Source: Bacteroidaceae bacterium (GTDB taxonomy: Bacteria > Bacteroidota > Bacteroidia > Bacteroidales > Barnesiellaceae_A). Taken from it: a stretch of 55,531 nt of DNA. The notes below the pieces were generated by a model, which saw nothing but the letters and a program-made list of their open reading frames with translations, was not told where the DNA came from and did no database searches. The position numbers were made by a program, and so were the translations under genes. The stretch covers positions 1 to 55,531 of the forward strand of contig JAFXJY010000020.1 of the NCBI GenBank assembly GCA_017531985.1, in the 5' to 3' direction. Positions 36,980 to 47,102 of this stretch are shown here, in pieces. How positions within the stretch are numbered: the first letter of the stretch is position 1; the number at the start of each line of letters is the position of its first letter.

Positions 36980-39817
36980 ATGAATAACAAGTTAACCTTA
37001 AAAAAATGTGTCGCCCTTTTCTTATTATTATTGGCGATAGAGGGTCATGCAGTACCGGCTAAGCCCGACCTGATGACTTATGAACTGCCCGATGGCAATA
37101 CCATTTCGTTGTTTCTGCGAGGAGATGAAACGGCTCATTATTTTACTACCGAAGATGGCTTCGTCTTGGAACGTGGCAAGGATGGGTATTTTCGTTATGT
37201 GATACCGCAATCAGGTAATGTTAATGCTGTTTCGGAAGTAATCGCTACCGATATTTCAAAACGTAAGCCCGACGAAATTCAGTTTTTGAAACAAGTCAAC
37301 AAGGATGCTACTTTGAAAAACTTGGAACTTGCACATCAATCATTGCATCAAAAGAGACACCACAAAAGCACCCGAGCCTATGCCTCGGAGGAAATGAGAC
37401 GTGGTACTACTTATCCTACGCTCGGTATTCAAAAGGGCGTCGCTATTTTGGTAGAATTTTCCGACAATTCGTTTACATTGGAAGATCCCTTACAGAAGTT
37501 CCACGACCAGTTGAATAAGCTTGGTTATGATGACTTTGGAGCAACAGGCTCGGTGAAGGATTACTTCATGGCGAGCAGTAATGGCGTGTTTGTTCCGGAG
37601 TTCGATGTCTTTGGTCCTGTGAAGCTATCAAACCCCATCAGTTATTATGGCGGTGATACACAGACTACCACCGATGCTAATGCTCATGAAATGATTATAG
37701 AGGCATGTTCATTGCTCGACGACCAGATAGACTTTACACAGTACGACCGCGATGAAGATGGTAAAATAGATAATGTGTATGTATTTTATGCCGGTTACGG
37801 TCAGGCCGATGGTGGTGAGGCATATACAGTGTGGCCTCACTCATGGGATGTGATAGATGCCGGTCGCACGTTCTTCTTCGATGGTGTGCAGTTGGGACAC
37901 TATGCATGTTCGAGCGAGTTGCGTGATGGACGAGGACAATCTATATCGGGTATCGGTGTGTTCTGTCATGAATTTACCCATGTATTGGGTTTCCCCGACC
38001 TGTACGCTACACAATATACAGGAGCTTTTTCTCCTCAATCTTGGAGCTTGATGGACTCCGGTTCTTACAACAACGACTCATGGACACCTCCCTACATGTC
38101 GGCCTACGAAAGATATTGCATGAACTGGACTGAACCTATTGTGTTGGATGACCCTGCCAATATCACAATGGGACATGTGACCGATAAAAACGGCATCAGA
38201 GAAGTGTATATGATAAAGACTAACTTGGAAAACGAATATTATATCCTCGAAAACCGACAACAAAAGGGTTGGGACGAGTTCTTGCCCGGACATGGTATGC
38301 TGGTGTGGCACATAGACTATGATGAGGTAGTGTGGAACGGCAATGTCGTTAATAACACACCGGCTCACCAGCATGTGGATATTGAAGAGGCCGATAATGA
38401 TATATCTTATTATTCGATACCCGGCGATGTCTTTCCCGGAACTGCCAATGTAACTTCGTTTACCGATAATACACAGCCTTCGATGAAGACATGGGCAGGT
38501 GTACCTCTCTACTCGCCCATTACCGATATAAAAGAGAGTGAAGAGGGTATCATCAGTTTCGTATTCAAAGGTGGTGTCGACTACTTTGATGCAATGGTGG
38601 CACATGAGGCTGCCGGTATAGAAGCTGATAAAGCAACAGCAAGCTGGGAGAAGGTTACACAAGCTACATCCTATCTGCTCAGTGTATATACCAAAGCCGA
38701 TAATGGCGACATAATGTTTGTGGGTAATTACAATCGCATGGATGTAGGCGATGTTGCCACCTGCGAAATAGAGGGCTTGTTCCCCTTGACAACCTATTAT
38801 TATGTAGTGTATGCAACCGATGGTATGTTTACCTCAAAGGCATCGAACGAAGTGGAATTTACCACCGATGACCCTACACTCAAATATATGTCGGTAACAG
38901 CTACCCATGCATCACAAATATCCGATACCGGATTTAAGGCTTATTGGGATAAACTCTCGGAAGCCGACCGTTATACACTCACTGTGTACACATCTCAGTT
39001 GGGTGAACCTGAATACGAAACGCTCGATTTCACAGGTAAACTTGAAGCATTCCCGGATACTTGGTCAACTTCTTGTACCGGTACCTATGCCATGAGTTCG
39101 CTTTGTGGTGAATCGGCACCTTCGTTGAAGATGGATACCGACCAAGACTTCCTGCAAACACCTGCATATAAAGGTGGTGTCAGAATAGTAGAGTTCTGGT
39201 ATAGAGGTAGTGGCGTAGAGGCCGAAAATGCCTTGAAGTTGTACGCTATGACCAACAATAAGTGGGAAGAAATATATAGTATTTCACCTATTTCGACTGT
39301 AAGCGGTGGTACCAACGTGTCGTTAGAAGTAGATTCTAAGTATAAATCGTTGAAATGGGTATATGAAAAGCCCGGTGCCGGTAATGTGGCCATCGACGAT
39401 ATAAAAATAGGATATGGAGGTAAAATGGAAGACCTGCCTGTTGCCGGATTTACCGATGTGGAAGTGGGTGATGTCGATTGCTATGTTGTAGAGGGATTAG
39501 AAGCATTGGGTCTCTACTCTTTCAGTGTACTCGGACACAACAGCGAGTTTACAACCATGCCGGGTAATCGTTTCCCTATACAATTGAGTGCCGGAGTAGG
39601 CAATATAAACACCGATGAGGCAACCAAATGCCGGGTAGCCGATGGTGTGATATATGTATCAACTACATCTCCCGATAGTGAGGTAGTGATATATGATACC
39701 TTGGGTAGAATGTTGAGCAGAAACACTCAACCCCAAGGAACTGCTCAGTACACTATCGAATATCAAGGCGTCGTTGTAGTAAAAGTAAATAACGAAACCT
39801 TCCGACTTGTATTGTAA
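36980..39817 (+). CDS. Secreted M6-family metalloprotease with T9SS-like sorting tail
   Basis: 945 residues. A signal peptide (KKCVALFLLLLAIEGHA) is followed by a propeptide region, then an M6 (immune inhibitor A-like) peptidase domain (about 150-530). The zinc motif HEFTH is at 330-334 (GVFCHEFTHVLGFPDLY), and the downstream Asp in GFPDLY matches the M6 extended motif. An EF-hand-like YDRDEDGKIDNVYV lies near 254. Fibronectin-III-like repeats (about 535-640 and 645-680) and a MAM-like module (about 690-815) follow. The C-terminal ~80 residues (SEVVIYDTLGRMLSR ... VVVVKVNNETFRLVL) fit a T9SS sorting domain. It is divergent from two giant secreted proteins of similar build. Secreted protease; substrate unknown. 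Confidence 0.9.
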   Translation: MNNKLTLKKCVALFLLLLAIEGHAVPAKPDLMTYELPDGNTISLFLRGDETAHYFTTEDGFVLERGKDGYFRYVIPQSGNVNAVSEVIATDISKRKPDEIQFLKQVNKDATLKNLELAHQSLHQKRHHKSTRAYASEEMRRGTTYPTLGIQKGVAILVEFSDNSFTLEDPLQKFHDQLNKLGYDDFGATGSVKDYFMASSNGVFVPEFDVFGPVKLSNPISYYGGDTQTTTDANAHEMIIEACSLLDDQIDFTQYDRDEDGKIDNVYVFYAGYGQADGGEAYTVWPHSWDVIDAGRTFFFDGVQLGHYACSSELRDGRGQSISGIGVFCHEFTHVLGFPDLYATQYTGAFSPQSWSLMDSGSYNNDSWTPPYMSAYERYCMNWTEPIVLDDPANITMGHVTDKNGIREVYMIKTNLENEYYILENRQQKGWDEFLPGHGMLVWHIDYDEVVWNGNVVNNTPAHQHVDIEEADNDISYYSIPGDVFPGTANVTSFTDNTQPSMKTWAGVPLYSPITDIKESEEGIISFVFKGGVDYFDAMVAHEAAGIEADKATASWEKVTQATSYLLSVYTKADNGDIMFVGNYNRMDVGDVATCEIEGLFPLTTYYYVVYATDGMFTSKASNEVEFTTDDPTLKYMSVTATHASQISDTGFKAYWDKLSEADRYTLTVYTSQLGEPEYETLDFTGKLEAFPDTWSTSCTGTYAMSSLCGESAPSLKMDTDQDFLQTPAYKGGVRIVEFWYRGSGVEAENALKLYAMTNNKWEEIYSISPISTVSGGTNVSLEVDSKYKSLKWVYEKPGAGNVAIDDIKIGYGGKMEDLPVAGFTDVEVGDVDCYVVEGLEALGLYSFSVLGHNSEFTTMPGNRFPIQLSAGVGNINTDEATKCRVADGVIYVSTTSPDSEVVIYDTLGRMLSRNTQPQGTAQYTIEYQGVVVVKVNNETFRLVL

Positions 39818-39840
39818 TATATTAGAAACTGATTATAACA

Positions 39841-39881
39841 CAACAAGAGGATGGCTCACAATCGGAGCCATCCTCTTGTTG
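39841..39881 (+). terminator. Terminator of the M6 protease gene
   Basis: A 17-bp perfect stem CAACAAGAGGATGGCTC / GAGCCATCCTCTTGTTG with a 7-nt loop, 23 nt after the stop. Confidence 0.85.
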
Positions 39882-40417
39882 TAGATAACACCTACATCGC
39901 ATTGTATCACAATCTTACAGATTCTTAGTTTTTATCATTGTTAGTTTAAGCATATGATTAAAAAACTTTGCAGAATTCATCTGTCATTATGAAAATTTAT
40001 AGTAACATTGTCATTGGTGAGTATAGTGATAATTGCATTTATTTGAAATTCAACGCCTTGTAATTGATACTTTTATTGCTAATTACCCAATGCTAGGCTG
40101 CTTATATATCATTGAACTTGCATGGCGGTAAAACTACTGATAAAAAGGAAATTTGGTTGCAGGGAGTAATTGATACTAATTGTTGACTCGTGGAGAAACT
40201 ACGCATGTATATTAAATAATATTAAATTTAATAGATGCGTTGATAGATTGAGGAGACTATCGTACTCTATAAAACAAAACATTAAGGATATAAATACTAT
40301 TTGAAGGAATGATTTCCGTCGAAAGCACAACCAACGAGCGTATGGAAATTATGTTTTCAAAGCAACAATCAATAGAAGTATAACTATATAATTAATTACA
40401 TCAAAAGAAAATTTGTT
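39882..40417. other. AT-rich gap without a convincing gene
   Basis: Markedly more AT-rich than its surroundings. It holds only short open stretches: a 24-codon ORF at 39988-40062 (MKIYSNIVIGEYSDN...) and an open stretch near 40095-40185 (NLHGGKTTDKKEIWLQGVID) with a stop at each end, which may be a relic. No complete TAnnTTTG/TTG pair was found before the next gene, so its promoter is unclear. Confidence 0.4.
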
Positions 40418-40978
40418 ATGAGAAACAAGGGTGCATTTTGGGGTTTGTTATTATTTATATTGCTCGCTTTGGCAATAATTGGTTTTGAGATTTATAATAA
40501 TGGTAGAACTGAAACTATTGACAGGTGTAATGGAGGTGACTACCCTTACTCAAATTGGTTTTATAGGTATGGCACTTTCGCTTGGCATAATGTTGAATGG
40601 AGCAAGATATTTGGTTCGGCAAAAATATACATTGACCTACACTTTTTGCTTCCATTCTTCATATATTTTATCTCCAAAATCAAAGGTCGACCCAATGGTT
40701 TGTATAGATCTATATGGCTTAAAATCATCATGGTGATAAGTTCTATTCCCTTATTTATTATCCTTTTAAGCCTATTGGAGCATTCTCTACCAGTAGTAAC
40801 TGATTATGATACAGATAGAGATCCTACTGCAAGAAACTTCGTTTATGTGTTTTTTATAACTACGTTGGTCTATGACCTAAATATGTTTTTTGCAATAGTT
40901 GTGTATCTTTTTAAGGTAATGTGGACAATAATAGTTGGTTTTAGATCTGCATTACTTCGGTATAATAGGCAAAAGTAG
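40418..40978 (+). CDS. Orphan multi-pass membrane protein
   Basis: 186 residues, not recognised. Hydrophobic segments lie at about 8-25 (FWGLLLFILLALAIIGF), 72-87 (HFLLPFFIYFIS), 100-122 (LKIIMVISSIPLFIILLSLL) and 140-175 (one or two passes). The loop between segments 1 and 2 is aromatic-rich (YPYSNWFYRYGTFAWHNVEW). Codon use is AT-rich (many AGA, ATA, TTT), unlike the flanking genes, and it sits in an AT-rich island, suggesting horizontal acquisition. A perfect 41-bp inverted repeat follows. No functional motif is visible. Confidence 0.6.
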   Translation: MRNKGAFWGLLLFILLALAIIGFEIYNNGRTETIDRCNGGDYPYSNWFYRYGTFAWHNVEWSKIFGSAKIYIDLHFLLPFFIYFISKIKGRPNGLYRSIWLKIIMVISSIPLFIILLSLLEHSLPVVTDYDTDRDPTARNFVYVFFITTLVYDLNMFFAIVVYLFKVMWTIIVGFRSALLRYNRQK

Positions 40979-41018
40979 TTGGTGAAACCTTATATAAAGC
41001 ACTCTAATACAGATAATT

Positions 41019-41059
41019 ATAATACCTTTGATGAAACGTCGTTTCATCAAAGGTATTAT
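41019..41059. terminator. Perfect 41-bp inverted repeat / bidirectional terminator
   Basis: ATAATACCTTTGATGAAACG (41019-41038), a single central T, then its exact reverse complement (41040-41059). It lies between convergent genes. The ATAAT/ATTAT ends give T-rich tails in both directions. It is unusually long and almost loop-free. Confidence 0.8.
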
Positions 41060-41093
41060 TTATGCGAAAAACAAGTAGAAAAAGATGTCAGAA

Positions 41094-41936
41094 TTATCTC
41101 TTTTCGAGTATCATTATGGCATATTGTGATGCGTGGTTATATAGTGCCACGCGGTTGTTGTCGAGGATGCTGAAACTTTCTACTTTGTTAATGACGTCGA
41201 GTATCTTGTCCTCTACCTCCATGACTTGCGGGGTACACATGCGACGAGTTGATACAACGCCGACAAAGGCTATCTTGTTCTCTTGGTCGCTACTCTCTAT
41301 GCTGCCGTTCATGATGTTGCATCCCGAGTTGCCGGTAAACTTGTTTTCTTCAATATCTATTACTATCTGAGGCATCTCATCGAGTTTAATTTTCATACCA
41401 TCGGCTTCTACAATATTCCATTGCCCGTTGAGCATCTCTCGCATGTCGCGACGGAGGCTGGCTACGGTACTGCCGGTGCTATCAAGCAGGTCGATGGTGA
41501 GTATATTGTGATTGTGTTGTGTGGTATTATAGTAAGTGGTGCGTCCCAAGGCTTGCATGACATTGCCATCGGTTACTTCGGGACGACATGCCATCAAAGT
41601 GGTGATGCAGTCGGTAAATGATAGAGTGCAATTTTCGCCCAATACTAACGTGCCGTTGAATGTGTTACAGCCGTTGTTGCCATATATTCGATGAGTGTCG
41701 GTGTCTATTATGATGTAGGCTGTCTCGTCCGATACAAGAGGTTGTCCCATGGCCGAAGTAATAATCCATTTGCCATGCAATAAATTTTCGTCAATGGGGT
41801 GTAAGTCCTTGATTTCAACTTGTGTTACTTGGGTGTTGTTGTGATTTGTCATTTCTACCTTTTCAGTTGTTTTGCACGCTGTTGTACTCATTATCAGCAT
41901 GATTGATACCGTGGTTGGTAATAATAATCTTTTCAT
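41094..41936 (-). CDS. Lipoprotein with two META (HslJ-like) domains
   Basis: 280 residues. The signal peptide ends in lipobox STTAC (Cys21 lipidated). Domain 1 (about 52-150) starts LLHGKWIITSAMGQP and carries RIYGNNGCNTFNGT ... CITTLMACRP; domain 2 (about 165-275) starts LNGQWNIVEADGM and carries KFTGNSGCNIMNGS ... VSTRRMCTP. NxGCNxxxG followed by T.xxC is the META signature (HslJ, linked in E. coli to heat and novobiocin tolerance). Each repeat keeps the Cys pair, probably disulfide-bonded in the periplasm. Function in Bacteroidales is unknown. Confidence 0.87.
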   Translation of the reverse strand: MKRLLLPTTVSIMLIMSTTACKTTEKVEMTNHNNTQVTQVEIKDLHPIDENLLHGKWIITSAMGQPLVSDETAYIIIDTDTHRIYGNNGCNTFNGTLVLGENCTLSFTDCITTLMACRPEVTDGNVMQALGRTTYYNTTQHNHNILTIDLLDSTGSTVASLRRDMREMLNGQWNIVEADGMKIKLDEMPQIVIDIEENKFTGNSGCNIMNGSIESSDQENKIAFVGVVSTRRMCTPQVMEVEDKILDVINKVESFSILDNNRVALYNHASQYAIMILEKR

Positions 41937-42034
41937 TTTTCTTACGATTGTTTATTTCGATTTGTTGTTTTTGCTTGGTGAATAAAAAACAAATTTCTTC
42001 GTAGTTTGCTTCTTTTCTAACCTCTAATAATTTG

Positions 42035-42065
42035 CAAATTTAATTATTTCTGCTGTCTGGTGCAA
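42035..42065 (-). promoter_or_regulatory. Promoter of the META lipoprotein gene
   Basis: Minus strand: TTG (42065-42063), 20-nt spacer, TAAATTTG (42042-42035), leaving a leader of about 90 nt. Confidence 0.6.
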
Positions 42066-42160
42066 CTATTTAAGGTATTTTGTAGAAGCTCTTTGTGGTA
42101 AATGACTGATGAAGATGATAAAAAAATGTAAACTCTTATCACACTCTCGTTTTTAATACT

Positions 42161-42168
42161 TACTTTTG
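42161..42168 (+). promoter_or_regulatory. Putative -7 element for the large TPR gene
   Basis: TACTTTTG, 22 nt before the ATG. No clear -33 TTG. Confidence 0.5.
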
Positions 42169-42190
42169 TGCCATCATTACAATTGAATGT

Positions 42191-44248
42191 ATGAAGCGAT
42201 TGTTGTTATATATAATAATGTGCTGCATTTCGATGCTGTGTGCGTGGCCGGTCTCTGCTCAGATTAGTACTGAACGTGTCATGAACATCGGTCGTAACGC
42301 ATTACAGTTTGAGGATTATGTGCTTTCTATTCAATATTTCAATCAGGTTATCAAACTAAAACCCTACTGGGCTGACCCTTATTACTATCGGGCTGTGGCT
42401 AAGTTTAGCCTCGACGATCTTGATGGAGCCGAGGAGGATGCTACCGCTTGTATTGAGCGTAATCCGTTCTTTGAGAATGTCTTTTATCTGCGAGGGGTAG
42501 TTAGGCAAAATCGCAATGACTTTGATGGTGCTATTTCCGACTATAAACAGGGGCTTGAATATGCTCCTGCCAATCGCAATTTGCTGAACAATCTGGCTAT
42601 TGCCTATGTGCAGGATAGTAACTATGTGGCAGCCGACTCGGTATATGAAGAGTTGCTTGCGTTCTATCCTTCTTATGCCTCGGCCTATCTTACCCGCAGC
42701 CAGTTTAATCTGATGCGTGGCGATACTATTGCTGCACAGTCCGATCTTGATAAGGTGATAACCCTCGACAAGAACATGGCCGATGCCTATCATTTGCGAG
42801 CTTTGCTGCACGTTAAGGCTCACAATGACTATAAGGCTGCTCTCGATGATATGAACCGAGCTGTAAAACTCGAACCTAAGCGTGTGGAGTATTATATCAA
42901 CCGTGCCTTGATACGATACCACAACGATGACCTGCGAGGTGCCATGGATGATTACGACTACGTTATTCTGCTTGACCCGGCCAATACAATGACTTATTAC
43001 AATCGTGGTCTGTTGAGGGCTCAGGTGGGCGAACGTAACTATGCTGTTGAGGACTTCTCGCAAGTAATTAAACGTGAACCACACAACTATCATGCCATAC
43101 TCAATCGTGCCATCCTATACGATGAGTTGGGTATGTACGACCAAGCAATTGCCGACTTTGACGCTGTATTGGAGGTGTACCCCGATTATGCAGCGGGACT
43201 TTTTGCCCGTTCCGAAGCGAAACGAAAGAATGGCGATAACAAGGGTGGTGAACGCGATTTTAAGCAGTATATGGCTCTTGCTGAGCGTATTCAAGTCAAT
43301 CCCGATGTGCAACGTGAGGCCTCGGAACAAGCTGCCGAGAATATCCGCGAGCGTCGCGAGTCGGACAAGAGTATCAGCAAGTACGACCGCCTCTTGGTGG
43401 GCGATGAAGACTTAATGCAGGCGTTCGAACCCAAGTATGAGAGTCGTGTGCGAGGTCGCATACAAGACCGCAATGTACAAGTGTCATTGCAGCCACTGTT
43501 TCTGCTCAGCTACTATGAACGTCCCAATGAGTTGAGACCCTCCAATGCCTTTGCCGATGAGTTGATGCAACTTAACGAATTGGGGATTTTCAACCATTCA
43601 CTTGTCATAACCAACGAGGAAGAACTTATCACCTCGGCTCTTATCACCGAGCATTTTATTTCGGCAGGGAAATACACCGAAGAGATAGAGCGAGGCGATA
43701 ACAATAATCCGGTTAAATACATGGCTCGCTCTCTCGACCTCATGCTTATCCAAGATTATGCTGATGCGTTGGAGGATATAAATCGAGTCATCGCACTCAG
43801 CCCCAATCTTATGCTGGCCTACTTTCAGCGAGCGGTAGTGCGTTATAAGAAACTTGAATACTCGCGTAATGAAATGGCTGTTTCGGGCGATGAAGCCGGC
43901 CACGATGCATCGGCTACGGTATCGCCGTTGTCGCAAGCAGCTGTTCGTATTGAATATCAGCTCATCTTGCAAGATCTTGATCGAGCCATCGAATTATCTC
44001 CCCGATTTGTTTATGCCTATTACAACCGGGCAAATATCCATTTTGTAACCGATAATGTAGCACAAGCAATCGAGGATTACAATCAAGCCATCAATCTGCA
44101 ACCTGATTTTGCCGATGCCTATTTCAATCGCGGATTGGCACATCTTCGTATGGGTAACGATGTGCAAGGTCGAGAGGATCTCTCTCGTGCCGGCGAGATG
44201 GGAATTATGGCAGCATACAATCTGCTCAAACGCATGGATAAACAGTGA
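42191..44248 (+). CDS. Exported large TPR-repeat protein
   Basis: 685 residues. The signal peptide is MKRLLLYIIMCCISMLCAWPVSAQ. About nine TPR units follow in the N-terminal half (about 28-365; e.g. ADPYYYRAVAKFSLDDLDGAEEDA, VEYYINRALIRYHNDDLRGAMDDY). A non-TPR middle region (about 370-510) is charged and starts with a helical stretch (ASEQAAENIRERRESDKSISKYD). Three more TPRs end the protein (RFVYAYYNRANIHFVTDNVAQAIEDY, FADAYFNRGLAHLRMGND). It is a periplasmic protein-interaction scaffold of a kind common in Bacteroidales; partner unknown. It has its own promoter element and no close neighbour on the same strand. Confidence 0.88.
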   Translation: MKRLLLYIIMCCISMLCAWPVSAQISTERVMNIGRNALQFEDYVLSIQYFNQVIKLKPYWADPYYYRAVAKFSLDDLDGAEEDATACIERNPFFENVFYLRGVVRQNRNDFDGAISDYKQGLEYAPANRNLLNNLAIAYVQDSNYVAADSVYEELLAFYPSYASAYLTRSQFNLMRGDTIAAQSDLDKVITLDKNMADAYHLRALLHVKAHNDYKAALDDMNRAVKLEPKRVEYYINRALIRYHNDDLRGAMDDYDYVILLDPANTMTYYNRGLLRAQVGERNYAVEDFSQVIKREPHNYHAILNRAILYDELGMYDQAIADFDAVLEVYPDYAAGLFARSEAKRKNGDNKGGERDFKQYMALAERIQVNPDVQREASEQAAENIRERRESDKSISKYDRLLVGDEDLMQAFEPKYESRVRGRIQDRNVQVSLQPLFLLSYYERPNELRPSNAFADELMQLNELGIFNHSLVITNEEELITSALITEHFISAGKYTEEIERGDNNNPVKYMARSLDLMLIQDYADALEDINRVIALSPNLMLAYFQRAVVRYKKLEYSRNEMAVSGDEAGHDASATVSPLSQAAVRIEYQLILQDLDRAIELSPRFVYAYYNRANIHFVTDNVAQAIEDYNQAINLQPDFADAYFNRGLAHLRMGNDVQGREDLSRAGEMGIMAAYNLLKRMDKQ

Positions 44249-44414
44249 TAAGTCAAGGCGTTGCCATGCCATGCAGTGAGTGATTGACGTTACAATGTAT
44301 TGCCCCGGCTATGGCATCTGATGCTCATGCCGGCATTCGAGTTTAATGCTTTCAGAAAGAGGTGCAAAAGTCGAAAAATATTAAACAGAAAACAATACAT
44401 TTCTCTCGTATATA

Positions 44415-44446
44415 TTTGTCTATCGCAAAATAATTTACTAACTTTG
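44415..44446 (+). promoter_or_regulatory. Promoter of the thrS-infC-rpmI-rplT operon
   Basis: TTTG (44415-44418), 20-nt spacer, TAACTTTG (44439-44446), an excellent match. The leader to the thrS ATG is about 70 nt with a small possible stem (GGCG...CGCC near 44462-44478). No T-box features were seen. Confidence 0.8.
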
Positions 44447-44522
44447 TCGCTCGTAAAAAACGGGCGTACGTTGCTCGCCTGCGTTTTATGAGTTTATATT
44501 GAACTAATTAATTGATAATGAT

Positions 44523-46463
44523 ATGATTAAAATCACATTTCCCGATAACTCGGTAAAAGAATTTGAAAGCGGTATAACTCCGCTTGCGATTGCCGAGAGC
44601 ATCAGTCCTCGATTGGCACAAGATGTATTGGTGGCTGAAATTGATGGCGAAGCGTGGGATTTGATGCGTCCTGTTGAAAAAGATGCTGCTATAAAGCTCT
44701 TCAAGTGGGATGATGCCGAAGGTAAACATGCTTTCTGGCACTCATCGGCTCACCTTCTTGCCGAAGCATTGCAGATTTTATATCCCGGCATAAAATTCGG
44801 TATAGGTCCCGCCCTCGAAAGCGGTTTCTATTACGATGTTGATCCCGGAGAACATTCGCTGACAGCTGCCGACTTTGAGCGTATTGAAGCCAAGATGCTC
44901 GAACTCGCTGCACGCAAAGAACCCATTGTACGTCAAGAGATAAGTAAAGCCGACGCTCTCAAACTCTTCGGTGAGCGTGGTGAAGAATATAAAGTGGAGT
45001 TGATAAACGAACTCGAAGATGGTACTATCACCACCTATACACAAGGCTCGTTTACCGACCTCTGCCGCGGTCCTCACATCCCCAATACGAGCGTAATCAA
45101 GGCTGTGAAGATCAACTCATTGGCAGGTGCTTATTGGCGTGGTGATGAAAACCGTCAACAACTCATTCGTGTGTATGGTATCACATTCCCCAAGAAGAAA
45201 ATGCTCGATGAGTACTTGGTAATGATGGAAGAAGCTAAGAAGCGTGACCACCGCAAGATAGGTAAAGAACTCGAACTCTTTGCTTTCTCGCAGTCGGTAG
45301 GTCAAGGATTGCCCTTGTGGTTGCCACGAGGTGCTGCTCTGCGTGAGCGTCTTGAAAACTTCCTTCGCCGTATACAGAAACGCTTCGGCTATCAGCAAGT
45401 AATGACACCTCATATAGGTGCTAAAAATTTATATGTAACCTCGGGACACTATGCCAAGTATGGTAAAGACTCGTTCCAACCCATACACACACCTGAGGAA
45501 GGCGAGGAATTTTTGCTCAAACCCATGAACTGTCCTCACCACTGCGAGATATACAAAACAGTACCTCGTTCTTATCGTGATCTGCCTTTGCGTTTCGCCG
45601 AGTTCGGTACAGTTTATCGTTACGAGCAGAGTGGAGAGTTGCATGGATTGACTCGTGTACGCGGATTTACCCAAGACGATGCTCACATCTTCTGTCGCCC
45701 CGATCAACTTAAAGACGAGTTCCTCAAAGTGATGGATATTATCTTCATAATTTTCAAAGCACTCAACTTTGAAAACTTTGAGGCTCAAATATCACTGCGT
45801 GACCCCAATAACCGAGAGAAATATATCGGAACGGACGAGAATTGGGAGAAAGCCGAACGTGCCATCGTGGAGGCTTGTCAGGAAAAAGGCTTGCAGGCTC
45901 GTGTAGAGTTGGGTGAAGCTGCTTTCTATGGTCCTAAACTCGACTTTATGGTTAAGGATGCCATAGGTCGTCGTTGGCAATTAGGTACAATACAAGTCGA
46001 TTATAATCTTCCCGAACGTTTCGACCTCGAATACACCGGCAACGACAACCAAAAGCACCGTCCTGTCATGATACACCGTGCTCCGTTTGGCTCAATGGAA
46101 CGCTTCGTTGCTGTGCTTATCGAGCATACCGGTGGTAAATTCCCATTGTGGCTTACCCCCGACCAAGTGGCCATTCTGCCCATCAGCGAGAAGTACAATG
46201 ACTACGCACAACACGTTGCCGACGAACTCGCCAAGAGCGACATCCGTGCCTTTGTTGACTTCCGCAATGAGAAGATTGGACGTAAAATTCGTGATACTGA
46301 GATTAAAAAAGTACCCTATTTGCTCATCGTAGGCGAAAAAGAAGCAGAAAATGAAGAAGTTTCTGTAAGAAAACAGGGTGAAGGTGACAAAGGTGTCGTA
46401 AAAATTACTACCTTTGCCGCACAAATCTCAGATGAGGTAGAAAAAATGATAAACCAATGGTAA
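44523..46463 (+). CDS. thrS: Threonine--tRNA ligase
   Basis: Class II aminoacyl-tRNA synthetase, 646 residues. TGS domain (1-60), editing domain (about 65-225, with HxxxH in [11 protein letters not shown] and the SAD end), catalytic core (about 240-535) and anticodon-binding domain (540-646). The catalytic zinc ligands are all present: Cys337 ([10 protein letters not shown]), His388 (DDAHIFC) and His518 ([13 protein letters not shown]). Class II motif 2 is [17 protein letters not shown]. First gene of the operon. Confidence 0.98.
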   Translation: MIKITFPDNSVKEFESGITPLAIAESISPRLAQDVLVAEIDGEAWDLMRPVEKDAAIKLFKWDDAEGKHAFWHSSAHLLAEALQILYPGIKFGIGPALESGFYYDVDPGEHSLTAADFERIEAKMLELAARKEPIVRQEISKADALKLFGERGEEYKVELINELEDGTITTYTQGSFTDLCRGPHIPNTSVIKAVKINSLAGAYWRGDENRQQLIRVYGITFPKKKMLDEYLVMMEEAKKRDHRKIGKELELFAFSQSVGQGLPLWLPRGAALRERLENFLRRIQKRFGYQQVMTPHIGAKNLYVTSGHYAKYGKDSFQPIHTPEEGEEFLLKPMNCPHHCEIYKTVPRSYRDLPLRFAEFGTVYRYEQSGELHGLTRVRGFTQDDAHIFCRPDQLKDEFLKVMDIIFIIFKALNFENFEAQISLRDPNNREKYIGTDENWEKAERAIVEACQEKGLQARVELGEAAFYGPKLDFMVKDAIGRRWQLGTIQVDYNLPERFDLEYTGNDNQKHRPVMIHRAPFGSMERFVAVLIEHTGGKFPLWLTPDQVAILPISEKYNDYAQHVADELAKSDIRAFVDFRNEKIGRKIRDTEIKKVPYLLIVGEKEAENEEVSVRKQGEGDKGVVKITTFAAQISDEVEKMINQW

Positions 46464-46471
46464 TTTTTTGA

Positions 46472-47047
46472 ATGGAGAAAAAGCCCCAAACCCCCAACGG
46501 TTCGCCTCGACCACAACGTGGTGCCGGTAAAAATGATGGCAAAGAGCAACATCGCATAAACAACCAGATACGAGCCAGAGAAGTACGTCTCGTAGGTGAT
46601 AATGTAGAACAAGGCGTTTACTCGCTGCAAGAAGCGTTGCGTATTGCCGATGAGCAAGAACTTGACTTGATAGAGATCTCGCCCAATGCCGAGCCTCCCG
46701 TTTGTAAGATATTGGATTATCAAAAGTACCTTTATCAGCAAAAGAAAAAACAAAAAGAGCAAAAAGCTAAGGCGGCTAAGGTCGTTGTCAAAGAAATACG
46801 TTTTGGACCACAGACCGATGAGCACGATTACAACTTCAAGCTTAAGCATGCCGTAGAGTTCCTTAAAGAAGGTGCAAAGGTAAAAGCATATGTCTTTTTC
46901 AAAGGTCGCTCCATCCTTTTCAAGGAACAAGGTGAAGTACTTCTGCTTCGTTTTGTAAACGACCTCGAAGAGTATGGCAAAGCCGAGAATATGCCCGTTC
47001 TCGAAGGAAAGCGTATGATAATCATGATTACGCCCAAGAAAAAATAA
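46472..47047 (+). CDS. infC: Translation initiation factor IF-3
   Basis: 191 residues, 8 nt after thrS. The N-domain starts after an extension rich in Pro, Gly, Asn and Gln ([19 protein letters not shown] is the usual start of conserved sequence). A Lys-rich linker helix ([15 protein letters not shown]) leads to the C-domain with [18 protein letters not shown] and [15 protein letters not shown]-3 binds the 30S subunit and checks initiator tRNA and start codon. Many bacteria begin infC at ATT; here an ATG (46472) is used. Confidence 0.95.
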   Translation: MEKKPQTPNGSPRPQRGAGKNDGKEQHRINNQIRAREVRLVGDNVEQGVYSLQEALRIADEQELDLIEISPNAEPPVCKILDYQKYLYQQKKKQKEQKAKAAKVVVKEIRFGPQTDEHDYNFKLKHAVEFLKEGAKVKAYVFFKGRSILFKEQGEVLLLRFVNDLEEYGKAENMPVLEGKRMIIMITPKKK

Positions 47048-47102
47048 AAAAATACGCGGACAATCCGCAGTATATATAATGTAACACTAAAAACAATTTA
47101 AA

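Noticed and set aside
41062..41370. Plus-strand ORF overlapping the META lipoprotein
   Set aside because: It is antisense to a gene with a lipobox and two intact META domains.
42191..44248. CRISPR-like or tandem-repeat array from repeated TPR codons
   Set aside because: The repeats are degenerate protein-level TPR units, not DNA repeats with spacers.
44447..44522. T-box riboswitch before thrS
   Set aside because: The leader is only about 70 nt and shows no T-box sequence or specifier-loop and antiterminator structure.
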